The notes under the pieces were generated by a model. That model did no database searches and was not told the origin of the DNA. It was given only the letters and a program-made list of their open reading frames with translations. Both the position numbers and the translations under genes were made by a program. From assembly GCA_902495525.1 (NCBI GenBank), contig CABUXL010000014.1, positions 1-42,087 of the forward strand: a stretch of DNA of 42,087 nucleotides. Reading direction: 5' to 3'. Shown in pieces: positions 13,720-21,838 of the stretch (positions are counted from its first letter, which is position 1; each line of letters begins with the position of its first letter). This DNA comes from an uncultured Collinsella sp. (GTDB taxonomy: Bacteria; Actinomycetota; Coriobacteriia; Coriobacteriales; Coriobacteriaceae).

Positions 13720-15131
13720 TATCCGATCGCTCCTTCCATCTCGAGCTTGATCAGGTTGTTCATCTCGACGGCGTACTCAAGCGGTAGCTCCTTGGAGACC
13801 GGGTTGGCAAAGCCGTTGACGATCATGGTGCGAGCCTCTTCCTCCGGGATACCGCGGCTCATCAGGTAGAACACCTTGTCGTCGCCGATACGTCCGATGG
13901 TGGCCTCGTGGCCGATGTCGACGTTCTTGGCGCGGATGTCCATGGCCGGGATGGTGTCGGAGCGGCTCTGGTCGTCGAGCATCAGTGACTGGCAGCTCAC
14001 GGTTGCCTTGGAGCCCTCGGCCTTGGGCGTGGCAACGATAGAGCTGCGGAACGTCTGGATGCCGCCGCTCTTGGAGATGCCCTTGGTCTCGACGGTTGCC
14101 GAGGTCTCGGGCGCGTTGAGCACGACCTTGCAGCCGGTGTCGAGGTTCTGCCCGGCGCCGGCGAAGGTGATGCCGGTAAAGCTCGAGCGGGCGCGACGGC
14201 CGTTGAGCACGCTCATGGGGTAGAGGTAGCCCACGTGGCTACCGAAGGAGCCGCTGATCCACTCGATGTCGCCGTCCTCGTCCACGCGCGCACGCTTGGT
14301 GTTGAGGTTGTACATGTTCTTGGACCAGTTCTCGATGGTCGAGTAGCGCAGGTGCGCACGCTTGCCCACAAAGAGCTCGACGGCGCCGGCGTGGAGGTTG
14401 GCTACGTTGTACTTGGGCGCGGAGCAACCCTCGATAAAGTGCAGGTCGGCGTCGTCCTCGACGATGATGAGCGTGTGCTCAAACTGGCCGGCGCCCTTGG
14501 CGTTAAGACGGAAGTAGCTCTGCAGCGGGAAGTCGAGCTTGGTGCCCTTGGGCACGTAGACAAACGAGCCGCCCGACCATACGGCGCCGTGCAGGGCCGC
14601 AAACTTGTGGTCGGTGGGCGGGATGAGCGTCATAAACTTCTCGTGGATGAGCGGTTCCCACTGCGGGTCGTGCAGGGCCTCCTCGATGCCGGAGTAGACG
14701 ATGCCCATCTTAGACGCTGTGTCCTGCATGTTGTGGTAGACGAGCTCGGAGTCGTACTGCGCGCCGACGCCCGCCAGGTAGCTGCGCTCGGCCTCGGGGA
14801 TGCCCAGGCGCTCAAAGGTGTTCTTGATGTCGTCGGGCACCGATTCCCAGTCGTGTTTTTGGTCGGTGTTGGGCTTGACGTAGGTGACGATGTTGTCCAT
14901 GTCCAAGCCCTCGATGGAGGGGCCCCACGTCGGGTCGGGGAAGCGATTGAAGATCTCGAGGGACTTGAGGCGCAGGTCGAGCATCCACTGCGGCTCGTCC
15001 TTTTTGGCGCTGATCTCGCGCACGATGTCGGGCGTGATGCCGGCGTCGAGGCGCTCGAATCCCTCCTCGCCATAGGTGAAGTCGTAGAGGCTGCGGTCGA
15101 TGTCCGCGACCTCGGTGCGGTTCTTGGTCAT
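13719..15131 (-). CDS. sufB: Fe-S assembly scaffold SufB
   Basis: A 470-residue SufB, the main scaffold of the SufBCD complex. Typical segments are VPPTDHKFAALHGAVWSGGS-like text near the middle (here IPPTDHKFAALHGAVWSGG), FVYVPKGTKLDFPLQSYFRL, HFIEGCSAPKYNVANLHAGA and the C-terminal GHEATIGRIGDDKVFYLMSR. The length is normal for the family. It follows sufC by 12 nt and is coupled to sufD. In this lineage SufB, not IscU, is the likely site of new cluster formation for general supply. Confidence 0.95.
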   Translation of the reverse strand: MTKNRTEVADIDRSLYDFTYGEEGFERLDAGITPDIVREISAKKDEPQWMLDLRLKSLEIFNRFPDPTWGPSIEGLDMDNIVTYVKPNTDQKHDWESVPDDIKNTFERLGIPEAERSYLAGVGAQYDSELVYHNMQDTASKMGIVYSGIEEALHDPQWEPLIHEKFMTLIPPTDHKFAALHGAVWSGGSFVYVPKGTKLDFPLQSYFRLNAKGAGQFEHTLIIVEDDADLHFIEGCSAPKYNVANLHAGAVELFVGKRAHLRYSTIENWSKNMYNLNTKRARVDEDGDIEWISGSFGSHVGYLYPMSVLNGRRARSSFTGITFAGAGQNLDTGCKVVLNAPETSATVETKGISKSGGIQTFRSSIVATPKAEGSKATVSCQSLMLDDQSRSDTIPAMDIRAKNVDIGHEATIGRIGDDKVFYLMSRGIPEEEARTMIVNGFANPVSKELPLEYAVEMNNLIKLEMEGAIG

Positions 15132-15143
15132 TGCGTCGCCCCT

Positions 15144-15944
15144 TTACGCCTGCTGCTCGGCAGCGGCGGCCTCGGCCTGGGCGCGCTGCTCGGCGGCCTC
15201 GCGCTCGAAGGTCTCAAAACCGTTCTTGTCGATCCAGGGGATGAGCGAGGCGTCGTCCTCGCGTACGATGTGGCCCTTGACCATAACGTGGACGCGGTCG
15301 ACATCCAGGTGCTCCAGGATGCGCGTGTTGTGCGTGATGATGAGCATGGAGCCGTCGCAGCTCTTGCGGTAGGCGTCCATGCCGTGGCTGACGGTGGAAA
15401 GCGCGTCGACGTCCAGACCAGAGTCGGTCTCGTCCAGGATGGCGAGCTTGGGCTGCAGCAGCAGAAGCTGGAGCATTTCGACCTTCTTCTTCTCGCCGCC
15501 CGAGAAGCCCACGCCCAGCTCGCGGTTGAGATAGGCGGTATCCATGTTGAGCTCGGCCGCGAGCTCCTTGACGCGACGGCGGAACTCCTTGCCCTTCATC
15601 TCCAGGCCGGGGCGGCCGGCGATGCTGGCGCGCAAAAAGCTCGACAGCGGCACGCCCGGAATCTCGACCGGGGCCTGGAAGCTCAGGAACAGGCCGGCGC
15701 GCGAACGCTTGTCGGTGGTGAGCTCGGTGATGTCCTGGCCGTCAAAGACGATGCGGCCGTCGTTGACGGTATAGACGGGGTCGCCCATGACCAGGTGGCC
15801 GAGGGTGGACTTGCCGGCGCCGTTGGGTCCCATCAGAACGTGGGTCTCGCCGGCGGCGACGTTGAGGTTGACGTTGTGGAGGATGGTCTTCTCGTCCACG
15901 GAGGCGGTCAGACCTTCGATGGAAAGCAGCGGATTTGCGCTCAT
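15144..15944 (-). CDS. sufC: Fe-S assembly ATPase SufC
   Basis: A 266-residue ABC-type ATPase with Walker A GPNGAGKST, signature FSGGEKKK and Walker B LAILDETDSGLD, the last with the SufC-specific DETDSGLD form. It powers SufBD rearrangement and stays in the cytoplasm. The C-terminal 20 residues are a Glu/Ala/Gln-rich tail. ATG 15944 is preferred because GAGAGGGA lies upstream. An in-frame ATG ten codons earlier lacks a site. It is the first gene of sufCBDSU, facing away from the Rrf2 gene. Confidence 0.94.
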   Translation of the reverse strand: MSANPLLSIEGLTASVDEKTILHNVNLNVAAGETHVLMGPNGAGKSTLGHLVMGDPVYTVNDGRIVFDGQDITELTTDKRSRAGLFLSFQAPVEIPGVPLSSFLRASIAGRPGLEMKGKEFRRRVKELAAELNMDTAYLNRELGVGFSGGEKKKVEMLQLLLLQPKLAILDETDSGLDVDALSTVSHGMDAYRKSCDGSMLIITHNTRILEHLDVDRVHVMVKGHIVREDDASLIPWIDKNGFETFEREAAEQRAQAEAAAAEQQA

Positions 15945-16002
15945 GCTGTCCCTCTCTGTATATGGTGTACTCATAGGTGTACTAAACCCTAGGAATCTTC
16001 TC

Positions 16003-16052
16003 GGAATAAAGTTACTATGGGTTCGGCGTTAGTCAAGGGAAAACCCGACTAA
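16003..16052 (-). promoter_or_regulatory. Putative suf promoter with Rrf2-type operator
   Basis: On the minus strand TTGACT (16036-16031) with TAACTT 16 nt further on is a plausible promoter for sufC. It overlaps an interrupted palindrome at 16029-16052: TTAGTC then GGG, AAAA, CCC, GACTAA. The right half reads ACCCGACTAA, the same as one half of the E. coli IscR type 1 site, but the two halves are in an everted arrangement. An Rrf2 regulator is encoded next door. Both the promoter and the site are inferred by eye. Confidence 0.4.
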
Positions 16053-16073
16053 TCCACTCGACTTTTCAAATTC

Positions 16074-16148
16074 TGGGACAAAATAACCTGTTGTGTTTGT
16101 CCCATTTACTTAAGATTTGGGACAAACAAAGCTGGTTATGTTGTCCCA
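16074..16148. repeat. Palindromic element copies 2 and 3 upstream of rrf2
   Basis: TGGGACAA (16074-16081) with TTGTCCCA (16097-16104), and TGGGACAA (16118-16125) with TTGTCCCA (16141-16148). Each has a 15-nt spacer, as in the copy at 10688. The spacers share a CTG..TT core. Copy 3 has the same TTAAGATT lead as copy 1. They end 20 nt before the rrf2 start, so they lie where its promoter or operator should be. They are either operators for the Rrf2 protein or mobile REP-like palindromes. Confidence 0.7.
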
Positions 16149-16168
16149 GATGCGATGGGAGGGTAGGT

Positions 16169-16600
16169 ATGCTCATTTCTTCTAAGGGCCGCTATGCCCT
16201 CCGGCTGATGATCTATATCGCAGCGCTTGGTGACGCCGAGGGCAAGATCGCCCTGCGCGAGGTCGCCGACCGCGAGCATATCTCGCAAAAGTATCTGGAG
16301 CAGCTGGTCCGTCCGCTCATGAAGGCGGGCCTGCTTAAGAGCGTGCGCGGCAAGGGCGGCGGCTACATGATGGCCAAGGATCCCTCCGAGGTACGTGCGG
16401 GTGACATCCTGCGCGCCGTCGAGGGCAGCACGGCGCCCGTGGCGTGCGACGGCATCGACAACAGCTGCGCCCGCAGTGACCTGTGCTCAACGGTCAAGTT
16501 CTGGCGAGGGCTGGACGACGTGATCGAAAAGTACGTCGACGGCGTGACGTTGGCCGACTTGGCCGCCGTCCCCGAGATCAACTTTGACATTAAGCTGTAG
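16169..16600 (+). CDS. Rrf2 family Fe-S-sensing regulator (IscR/SufR-like)
   Basis: A 143-residue Rrf2 protein. The winged helix holds SKGRYALRLMIYIAALG at the start and VRGKGGGYMMAK at the wing. Three cysteines at 93, 100 and 106 (VACDG, NSCARSDLCST) have spacing close to the IscR cluster ligands 92/98/104, so it probably binds a [2Fe-2S] cluster and reports cluster status. It is divergent from sufCBDSU, the usual place for its repressor. ATG 16169 has GGGAGGG upstream. The frame runs further upstream across the palindromes without a start site. Confidence 0.9.
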   Translation: MLISSKGRYALRLMIYIAALGDAEGKIALREVADREHISQKYLEQLVRPLMKAGLLKSVRGKGGGYMMAKDPSEVRAGDILRAVEGSTAPVACDGIDNSCARSDLCSTVKFWRGLDDVIEKYVDGVTLADLAAVPEINFDIKL

Positions 16601-16739
16601 GTTGAGCGCAATTCCTTAAGATTTCGCGGAGGGTTGTTGCCGTTTACCGAGGGGTTGTTGTGCAACAACGGGCGAGCTGCAATACTTATTTCTATCTTTG
16701 CAAACTGCACTTTAACTACACCAATGCAGGGAGGATCTT

Positions 16740-18539
16740 ATGCAGCCCAAGCATTCTGCGATTGTCGCGGGCCTGACGCTGGCGCTTTCGTTTGGTGCCG
16801 TTTCCGCGCCGGCACCCGCCGCCGCCGAGGAGCCCACGCCGGGCGTTGCCTCGGATGCCACCGATATCGATAAGGGCCTTTACACCCAACAGTCCTTCTC
16901 GGGCGTGCTGAGGTCGGTCCAGGGCGTTTCGTTTGTCAACGTGACTCCCGAGATGAAGTACTTCACCAAATATGAGAGCCATGGCAACTATAACCAGGGC
17001 TTTTCGTATGGCGACGGTTATAACGCGCTGGGCTATTACCAGTTCGACCGCCGTTGGTCGCTCATCCCGTTTATGAAGCAGGCCTACAACTACAACCCTG
17101 AAAAATACTGCATGCTTAAGGATGCGATTGATCGCGGCAGCGAGATTTCCAACACGAGCAATGCCATGTACGAGAACGGCCAGCTCACCGAGTTGGGCCG
17201 TATCGCTCAGGATGCCTTCCAAGGTGCGTACAACACCGATCCTGTTGAGTTCTCAGCACTTCAAGATGCCTATGCGTACAACTCGTACTATGCGGTGACC
17301 GAGGCGTGGCTCAAGAGCGGCCTTGGTATTGATATTTCGGGCCGTGCCGATTGCGTCAAGGGCATGGTGTGGAGCATTACCAACATGTGCGGCACCGGTG
17401 GCTGCAGGGACTTCTTCCGCTGGGCGAATCTTTCTAATGATATGACTGACCGTGAGTTTGTGACGGCGCTCTCCAATAGCGTGGTCAACAATGTCGCCAC
17501 CAAGTATTCGAGCCAGCCCCAGTATCATGAGAGCTGGAAGAACCGTTATAAGAATGAGCTGAAGGACTGCTTGGCTTATATCGCCGAGGATGAGGCTGCC
17601 GCTGCGACGCCCGTGCAGCCCGAACCTACGCCGGCGCCCTCGCCGACACCTGATTCGAATGACGGCTCGAGTGACGATGTCAACGATGACAGGATGGATG
17701 CGCCCACGACCGATGCTGACGGTAATGGCTCTGCTGGTGGCACTACCAACGACGGCTCTACCTCGAACGGCTCCGATTCGAACGGCTCTGCTGCGGGCGA
17801 TTCGTCTTCAAACTCTGCCGGCAATACGAACAGCGCCGCCTCTGGTTCGACCGACGCTGACTCCTCTAGCTCATCCACCGGCTCGAGCGATTCGTCCGTT
17901 GACATCGGCTCTAACAACGGCTCTGGCTCTGACGCAACCCCTGATTCCGATGTTTTCAAGGACGACTCGAATAAGGCGCCGGACGCTCCCGTTGCTTCGC
18001 CGGACAAGAAGCCTTCTTTCTCCGTGCAGCTTGGTTCTACGCTGGGCTCTTCGCTGATGGCTGGCGTCAATAACGGCTCGGCCCAGAACAAGGACAACTC
18101 TGATCAGGCTTCCACGGAAAAGACCGAAGCCGCAAAGGGCGACTCCAAGGACAAGGCTTCCGAGAAGACCGAATCCGATAAGGGTTCTAGCTCTGAGGAG
18201 AAGGACGACAAATCCGCTCAGAAGAAGGACAAGAGCAAAACCGAGGGCGAAAAGAAAAAGACCGAGGACGAAAAGAAACAGTCCGAAGACGACGACAAGA
18301 GCGGTGCTGACAACCAGAATCAGGAGCAAAATGACTCCAAAACGGTGACCACCACGACCACGACGACTACAGCTACCAAGTCCTCGGGCGGCAACATGCC
18401 CAAGACGGGCGATCTGATTGTGATGGCGAGCCTTGCCAGCGCGAGCTTGGCCACACTGGGCGCTACGTCTATCGTAAGTGGTAAGCATAAGCTCGATCAG
18501 CAGAAGAAGGCTTCTGGGGAGGACGGCTCGGAGGAGTAG
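16740..18539 (+). CDS. Secreted, sortase-anchored surface protein with lysozyme-like N-terminal domain
   Basis: A 599-residue protein. A signal peptide spans about 1-29 (AIVAGLTLALSFGAVSAPAP). Residues 40-280 form a folded domain with KYESHGNYNQGFSYGDGY followed by NALGYYQFDRRWSLIPF. The ESxG and GxYQF pattern resembles lysozyme-like or transglycosylase-like domains with a catalytic Glu, but I cannot name a family with certainty. Residues 290-540 are a low-complexity Ser/Asn/Asp linker and then a Lys/Glu/Asp stretch. The end has MPKTGD (about 553), a membrane helix and a basic tail, a variant of the LPxTG anchor. The tail after the helix is unusually long (about 19 residues). GGGAGG precedes the ATG. 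Confidence 0.75.
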   Translation: MQPKHSAIVAGLTLALSFGAVSAPAPAAAEEPTPGVASDATDIDKGLYTQQSFSGVLRSVQGVSFVNVTPEMKYFTKYESHGNYNQGFSYGDGYNALGYYQFDRRWSLIPFMKQAYNYNPEKYCMLKDAIDRGSEISNTSNAMYENGQLTELGRIAQDAFQGAYNTDPVEFSALQDAYAYNSYYAVTEAWLKSGLGIDISGRADCVKGMVWSITNMCGTGGCRDFFRWANLSNDMTDREFVTALSNSVVNNVATKYSSQPQYHESWKNRYKNELKDCLAYIAEDEAAAATPVQPEPTPAPSPTPDSNDGSSDDVNDDRMDAPTTDADGNGSAGGTTNDGSTSNGSDSNGSAAGDSSSNSAGNTNSAASGSTDADSSSSSTGSSDSSVDIGSNNGSGSDATPDSDVFKDDSNKAPDAPVASPDKKPSFSVQLGSTLGSSLMAGVNNGSAQNKDNSDQASTEKTEAAKGDSKDKASEKTESDKGSSSEEKDDKSAQKKDKSKTEGEKKKTEDEKKQSEDDDKSGADNQNQEQNDSKTVTTTTTTTTATKSSGGNMPKTGDLIVMASLASASLATLGATSIVSGKHKLDQQKKASGEDGSEE

Positions 18540-18571
18540 CCTCTCGGTTGCCAGATAACTAAAGAATCGGG

Positions 18572-18606
18572 ACGGGGTCCGGTGCGAATGCGTCGGGCCC
18601 CGTTTT
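18572..18606 (+). terminator. Terminator after the surface protein gene
   Basis: ACGGGG and CCG pair with CGG and CCCCGT around a GC-rich loop with single-base bulges, followed by TTTTG. It lies 33 nt after the stop. Confidence 0.7.
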
Positions 18607-18741
18607 GTTGTGCAACGATTGGTTGTGCCCCCTCACGCCTCTTGTTGCTACCGTTGCCCGATATGTTTGCGCGGTGACATCGGTACATGCGATGCGGTCA
18701 TTACAATTGGCGTCGTGCTGCGATTTAGGGGGAACGTTTTG

Positions 18742-20538
18742 GTGTCTGAACAGGCAAATAATGGTTGTGCTGCCGGCTTTGACGTGCGTTTGATTGGCTG
18801 TGTCGACGATGCAGTTTTGCCCATTGGCATGCACGACTATGCGGAGGCTCTTGGTTGCTGCACGCTGGTCGACAAGACCATGTTTATTGCCGATGTGTTG
18901 GACTGCGACGCGTCCGTTGTGGTGTGCTGTCGACCCGAGGGTTTTGGCAAGAGCATGAACTTGTCGATGCTCAGGGCTTTTCTGGAGCGTCCAGCGGTCG
19001 GTCGCGCCGGTCGGATCTCGTTTGCCGATGCTCAGATTTGGGATGCGGACAGCGGGCGTTATCGGGATGAGTACGCTTGCTATCCGGTGATATCGCTGGA
19101 CTTTTCTGGCGCTGCGAGGCGTGGCGCCGCTGTTGCCGGCGTCGTGCGCGATGCCCTTTCGGGCGAGTGCGCTCGCTTGTTGGCGCTCTTGGAGGCCCCG
19201 GATTTAGCTCGAGATAAGGTGCGTCACATCGAACGTGTTGCGCGTGGCGCGGCGAGCGAGGACGAGGTCGCCTCGGTGCTTGGCGTGCTCATTGAGTTGC
19301 TGGAGATTGCCTGCGATGAGCAAGTTGTATTGCTCGTTGATGGGTGCGACGCGGCGTGGTTGGGCCGTGCGAGCGCAAGGGGCGCTTCCGGCGCCGATCC
19401 GGCAGGGCTACTTGACCGTGTGCTGTTTGACGCCATTGCTGCCGCGGGCCATTCGCTACGCTTCGCATGTCTGATGGGGGAGTGTCCCGGCCCTGCCGAA
19501 GCGGCGCTTTCTTTGCACGGCTGCTCGTATTATCTGACGACGCCGCTTTCGACGTGGTGTGACCGTTGGTTCGGCTTTTCGGATGCCGAGGTCCAGGCTC
19601 TGTTGAATCATGCTGGGCGCGAGGAATACCTTGATGATGCGCGTGAATGGCTCGAGGGATATCGGTTTGGTAGGGATTATTGCTCGAATCCAGCGCGTGT
19701 GATCGGTTTTCTGGACCGAGGCTGCACGGCGCCCGTGTGTGCCGATCTGTATGGATATGCCGATTGCCTGAGTAAGGTAGTTGCCGGGTGGAATCTCGAC
19801 CGCCTTTCGGTCTTGTTCGATTTGCTCGAGGCCCATGGGTGCGCTGAGGTCCCGCTTTGTTTGGGCACTGCAGAGCCAGATGTCTCGCCTGACGATGGCA
19901 TGTGGACAGCGCTATATTTGTCCGGTTTCCTGACGACGGATATGACTGAGGAGCCAGAGCATGGCGATCGCCTCCGTGCTTTGCGATTGCCCAATAAAGA
20001 GCTTCGCCAGGCCTTGCGTCTAGTGATTGTTGAGTGGTTTGAGTGCGCTGCCGAAGACATTCGAGACGTCGATGCGTTTCGCGACGGGCTGTGCCGTGGG
20101 AACGAGGATACCGTGAAGCGGGCGCTAAGCCGCATCCTGGGGGATGCGGGAATCGGTGAGACCGACCCAGATAAGCCGCTGCCATATCATCTGCTCTTGC
20201 AGGGGCTCTGCTTTGGCTTGCCGGGCTATGCCAATCCTGCTTCGAGGCGAAAGTGTGGCGCGGGTCGCTGGGACATCCAGGTTTTTCCTACGGGCGCTGT
20301 GTTCGACATAGCCGATACGATTGGCATGCTGGACGAGCGCCCGCTTATAACGATCAATATGATGTATGACCCCGATGTGGATGCGCTGGGGTTGGAATTG
20401 CTGGCCGTGCAGTCGCTACTCGACATAGAGCGCGATGGCATCGACGAAATCCGTGTACCGCGCCCCGGCGTGGGTCGCATGCGCTGGGGGTTCGGTTTTG
20501 ATGGGCAGCATGTGGCTACGGTGTGCCAGCGGCTTTAA
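18742..20538 (+). CDS. AAA-ATPase-like / PD-(D/E)XK-type protein
   Basis: A 598-residue protein. The N-terminal part (about 25-75) has the AAA-ATPase-like family layout: LVDKTMFIADVL followed by CCRPEGFGKSMNLSMLRAFL. This is the family's Arg-Pro-x-x-x-Gly-Lys Walker A, with Ser in place of the usual Thr. VVLLVDGCDAAW near 205 would be Walker B, with Asp present but the usual DEYD weakened. The C-terminus contains YHLLLQGLCFGL and GAGRWDIQVFP, resembling the associated PD-(D/E)XK nuclease-like domain. Such proteins are abundant in gut bacteria in many copies with no settled function. GTG 18742 follows AGGGGGA. Confidence 0.7.
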   Translation: MSEQANNGCAAGFDVRLIGCVDDAVLPIGMHDYAEALGCCTLVDKTMFIADVLDCDASVVVCCRPEGFGKSMNLSMLRAFLERPAVGRAGRISFADAQIWDADSGRYRDEYACYPVISLDFSGAARRGAAVAGVVRDALSGECARLLALLEAPDLARDKVRHIERVARGAASEDEVASVLGVLIELLEIACDEQVVLLVDGCDAAWLGRASARGASGADPAGLLDRVLFDAIAAAGHSLRFACLMGECPGPAEAALSLHGCSYYLTTPLSTWCDRWFGFSDAEVQALLNHAGREEYLDDAREWLEGYRFGRDYCSNPARVIGFLDRGCTAPVCADLYGYADCLSKVVAGWNLDRLSVLFDLLEAHGCAEVPLCLGTAEPDVSPDDGMWTALYLSGFLTTDMTEEPEHGDRLRALRLPNKELRQALRLVIVEWFECAAEDIRDVDAFRDGLCRGNEDTVKRALSRILGDAGIGETDPDKPLPYHLLLQGLCFGLPGYANPASRRKCGAGRWDIQVFPTGAVFDIADTIGMLDERPLITINMMYDPDVDALGLELLAVQSLLDIERDGIDEIRVPRPGVGRMRWGFGFDGQHVATVCQRL

Positions 20539-20562
20539 GCGCCGAGATGTTTCCGGCTTCCG

Positions 20563-21582
20563 TTACTCGGTATCCTTCATGGGCGGCATGGGCTTCCAGT
20601 TGGGATCCTTGATGATCTTGCGGGCGTCCTTCATGCCGCGTCGCAGCGCCGGAATACCGGTCTTAAAGCACTTGTCAACGGCAGCCAGGCGAATGAATTC
20701 CTTGCAGAAGGTCGCGGCATTGCCCAGGCGGAACAACATGGGGTGGTAGTCACCGTAGATCTGCATATAGCGAGCGAGGAAGCCTCGGTTGCGCATGATG
20801 TAGTAGCGGTTGGTGTCGCTCGTAGAGTTGAGCTGGCGTTTGCCGGCGATATCCCAGTTAGAGACGGCACGGGCGCGCTTGAGCACCACGTCGGCGACCA
20901 CGGCGGCGGGGAAGTGCTGGCTGGCTACGTAGCCGTAGCAGGCATCGTCGCCGTAGATAAAGAAGCGCGCGTCGGGCAGGCCAATCTTGTCGACCACGCG
21001 GCGCGAGAACATGCCGCCCTCAAAGCACAGCTGGTTCATGGCGCGGTAGCCCTCGGGTCCCAGGTCCCACTTGGCGATGGGGTTAGGGATGCCGAGTGAA
21101 AGGATGAGCTGGTACTGCCAAAAGAAGGCTCCGCCGTCAAAGTCCAGGCGCGAACCCTGGATGACATCGTAGCGGTCAGTCCACTTGGCAAGACGCTCGA
21201 TGCCTTCGGGGATGACGAGCACGTCGTCGTCCATCACCCAGAACCATTGGGCGCCCAGGTCGTAGGCGCATTTAGTGCCGGCGGAGAAGCCGCCCGCACC
21301 GCCGCCGTTTTCGAGCTGCGGGGCGTAGATGACACGGTCGGTGCCGCCCTGCGCGTCGGGTTGCTCGGTGTCGATGCCCCACAGGTTGGCCAGGCGCTCG
21401 TTGAATGCGGAGCACATGGCCTCGGTCTCGCGCGAATTTTCGTTATCGACAATCACGATGCGCCAGGGCGCTGCCGTGAGCTCGGTCATGGAGTCGAACA
21501 AGTTGGCCAGGAGTTCCTGGCGCTTGTACGTTACGACGACGATGGCGAGCTTGTCGATGGGAGCGGGAAGGGTTGAAGGCAT
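20563..21582 (-). CDS. GT2 glycosyltransferase, galactofuranosyl/rhamnosyl type
   Basis: A 339-residue glycosyltransferase with KLAIVVVTYKRQELL at the start and ENGGGAGGFSAGTKCAYD, the N-x-GGxGG loop of GlfT/RfbN-like GT2 enzymes. It also has the acidic metal motif FWVMDDDVLV, FEGGMFSRRVVDKIG and FIYGDDACYGYV. It would transfer a sugar from a nucleotide donor (UDP-galactofuranose is typical for this motif set) onto a cell-surface glycan at the inner membrane face. It is the only glycosyltransferase in the group on the minus strand, divergent from the five that follow. ATG 21582 has GAAAGGA 11 nt upstream, a rather long spacing. Confidence 0.85.
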   Translation of the reverse strand: MPSTLPAPIDKLAIVVVTYKRQELLANLFDSMTELTAAPWRIVIVDNENSRETEAMCSAFNERLANLWGIDTEQPDAQGGTDRVIYAPQLENGGGAGGFSAGTKCAYDLGAQWFWVMDDDVLVIPEGIERLAKWTDRYDVIQGSRLDFDGGAFFWQYQLILSLGIPNPIAKWDLGPEGYRAMNQLCFEGGMFSRRVVDKIGLPDARFFIYGDDACYGYVASQHFPAAVVADVVLKRARAVSNWDIAGKRQLNSTSDTNRYYIMRNRGFLARYMQIYGDYHPMLFRLGNAATFCKEFIRLAAVDKCFKTGIPALRRGMKDARKIIKDPNWKPMPPMKDTE

Positions 21583-21838
21583 GGGGCAATATATCCTTTC
21601 ACGTGCGGCGCGCATGCGCTGCACGGAAGCTATCGAATACGTCCTTGGGACTGTCCTATTGTAAAGGCTCGGCGCACCTTGGCGGCAAGCTTTGAATAAA
21701 ACGCAGGAACCTGCCATGGGCCCGCCGCATGACGTGGGGCTGCTTTGCCCGCAAGAGGCTCCATAGATTATATAAACGCCCGCTGGCGCGCTGACCCTTT
21801 GATACCATGAAACGACAGGTATTTCCTAAGGAGCACAT

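Noticed and set aside
14235..15992. A 585-codon plus-strand frame
   Set aside because: It is the antisense of sufB and sufC, with no family features of its own.
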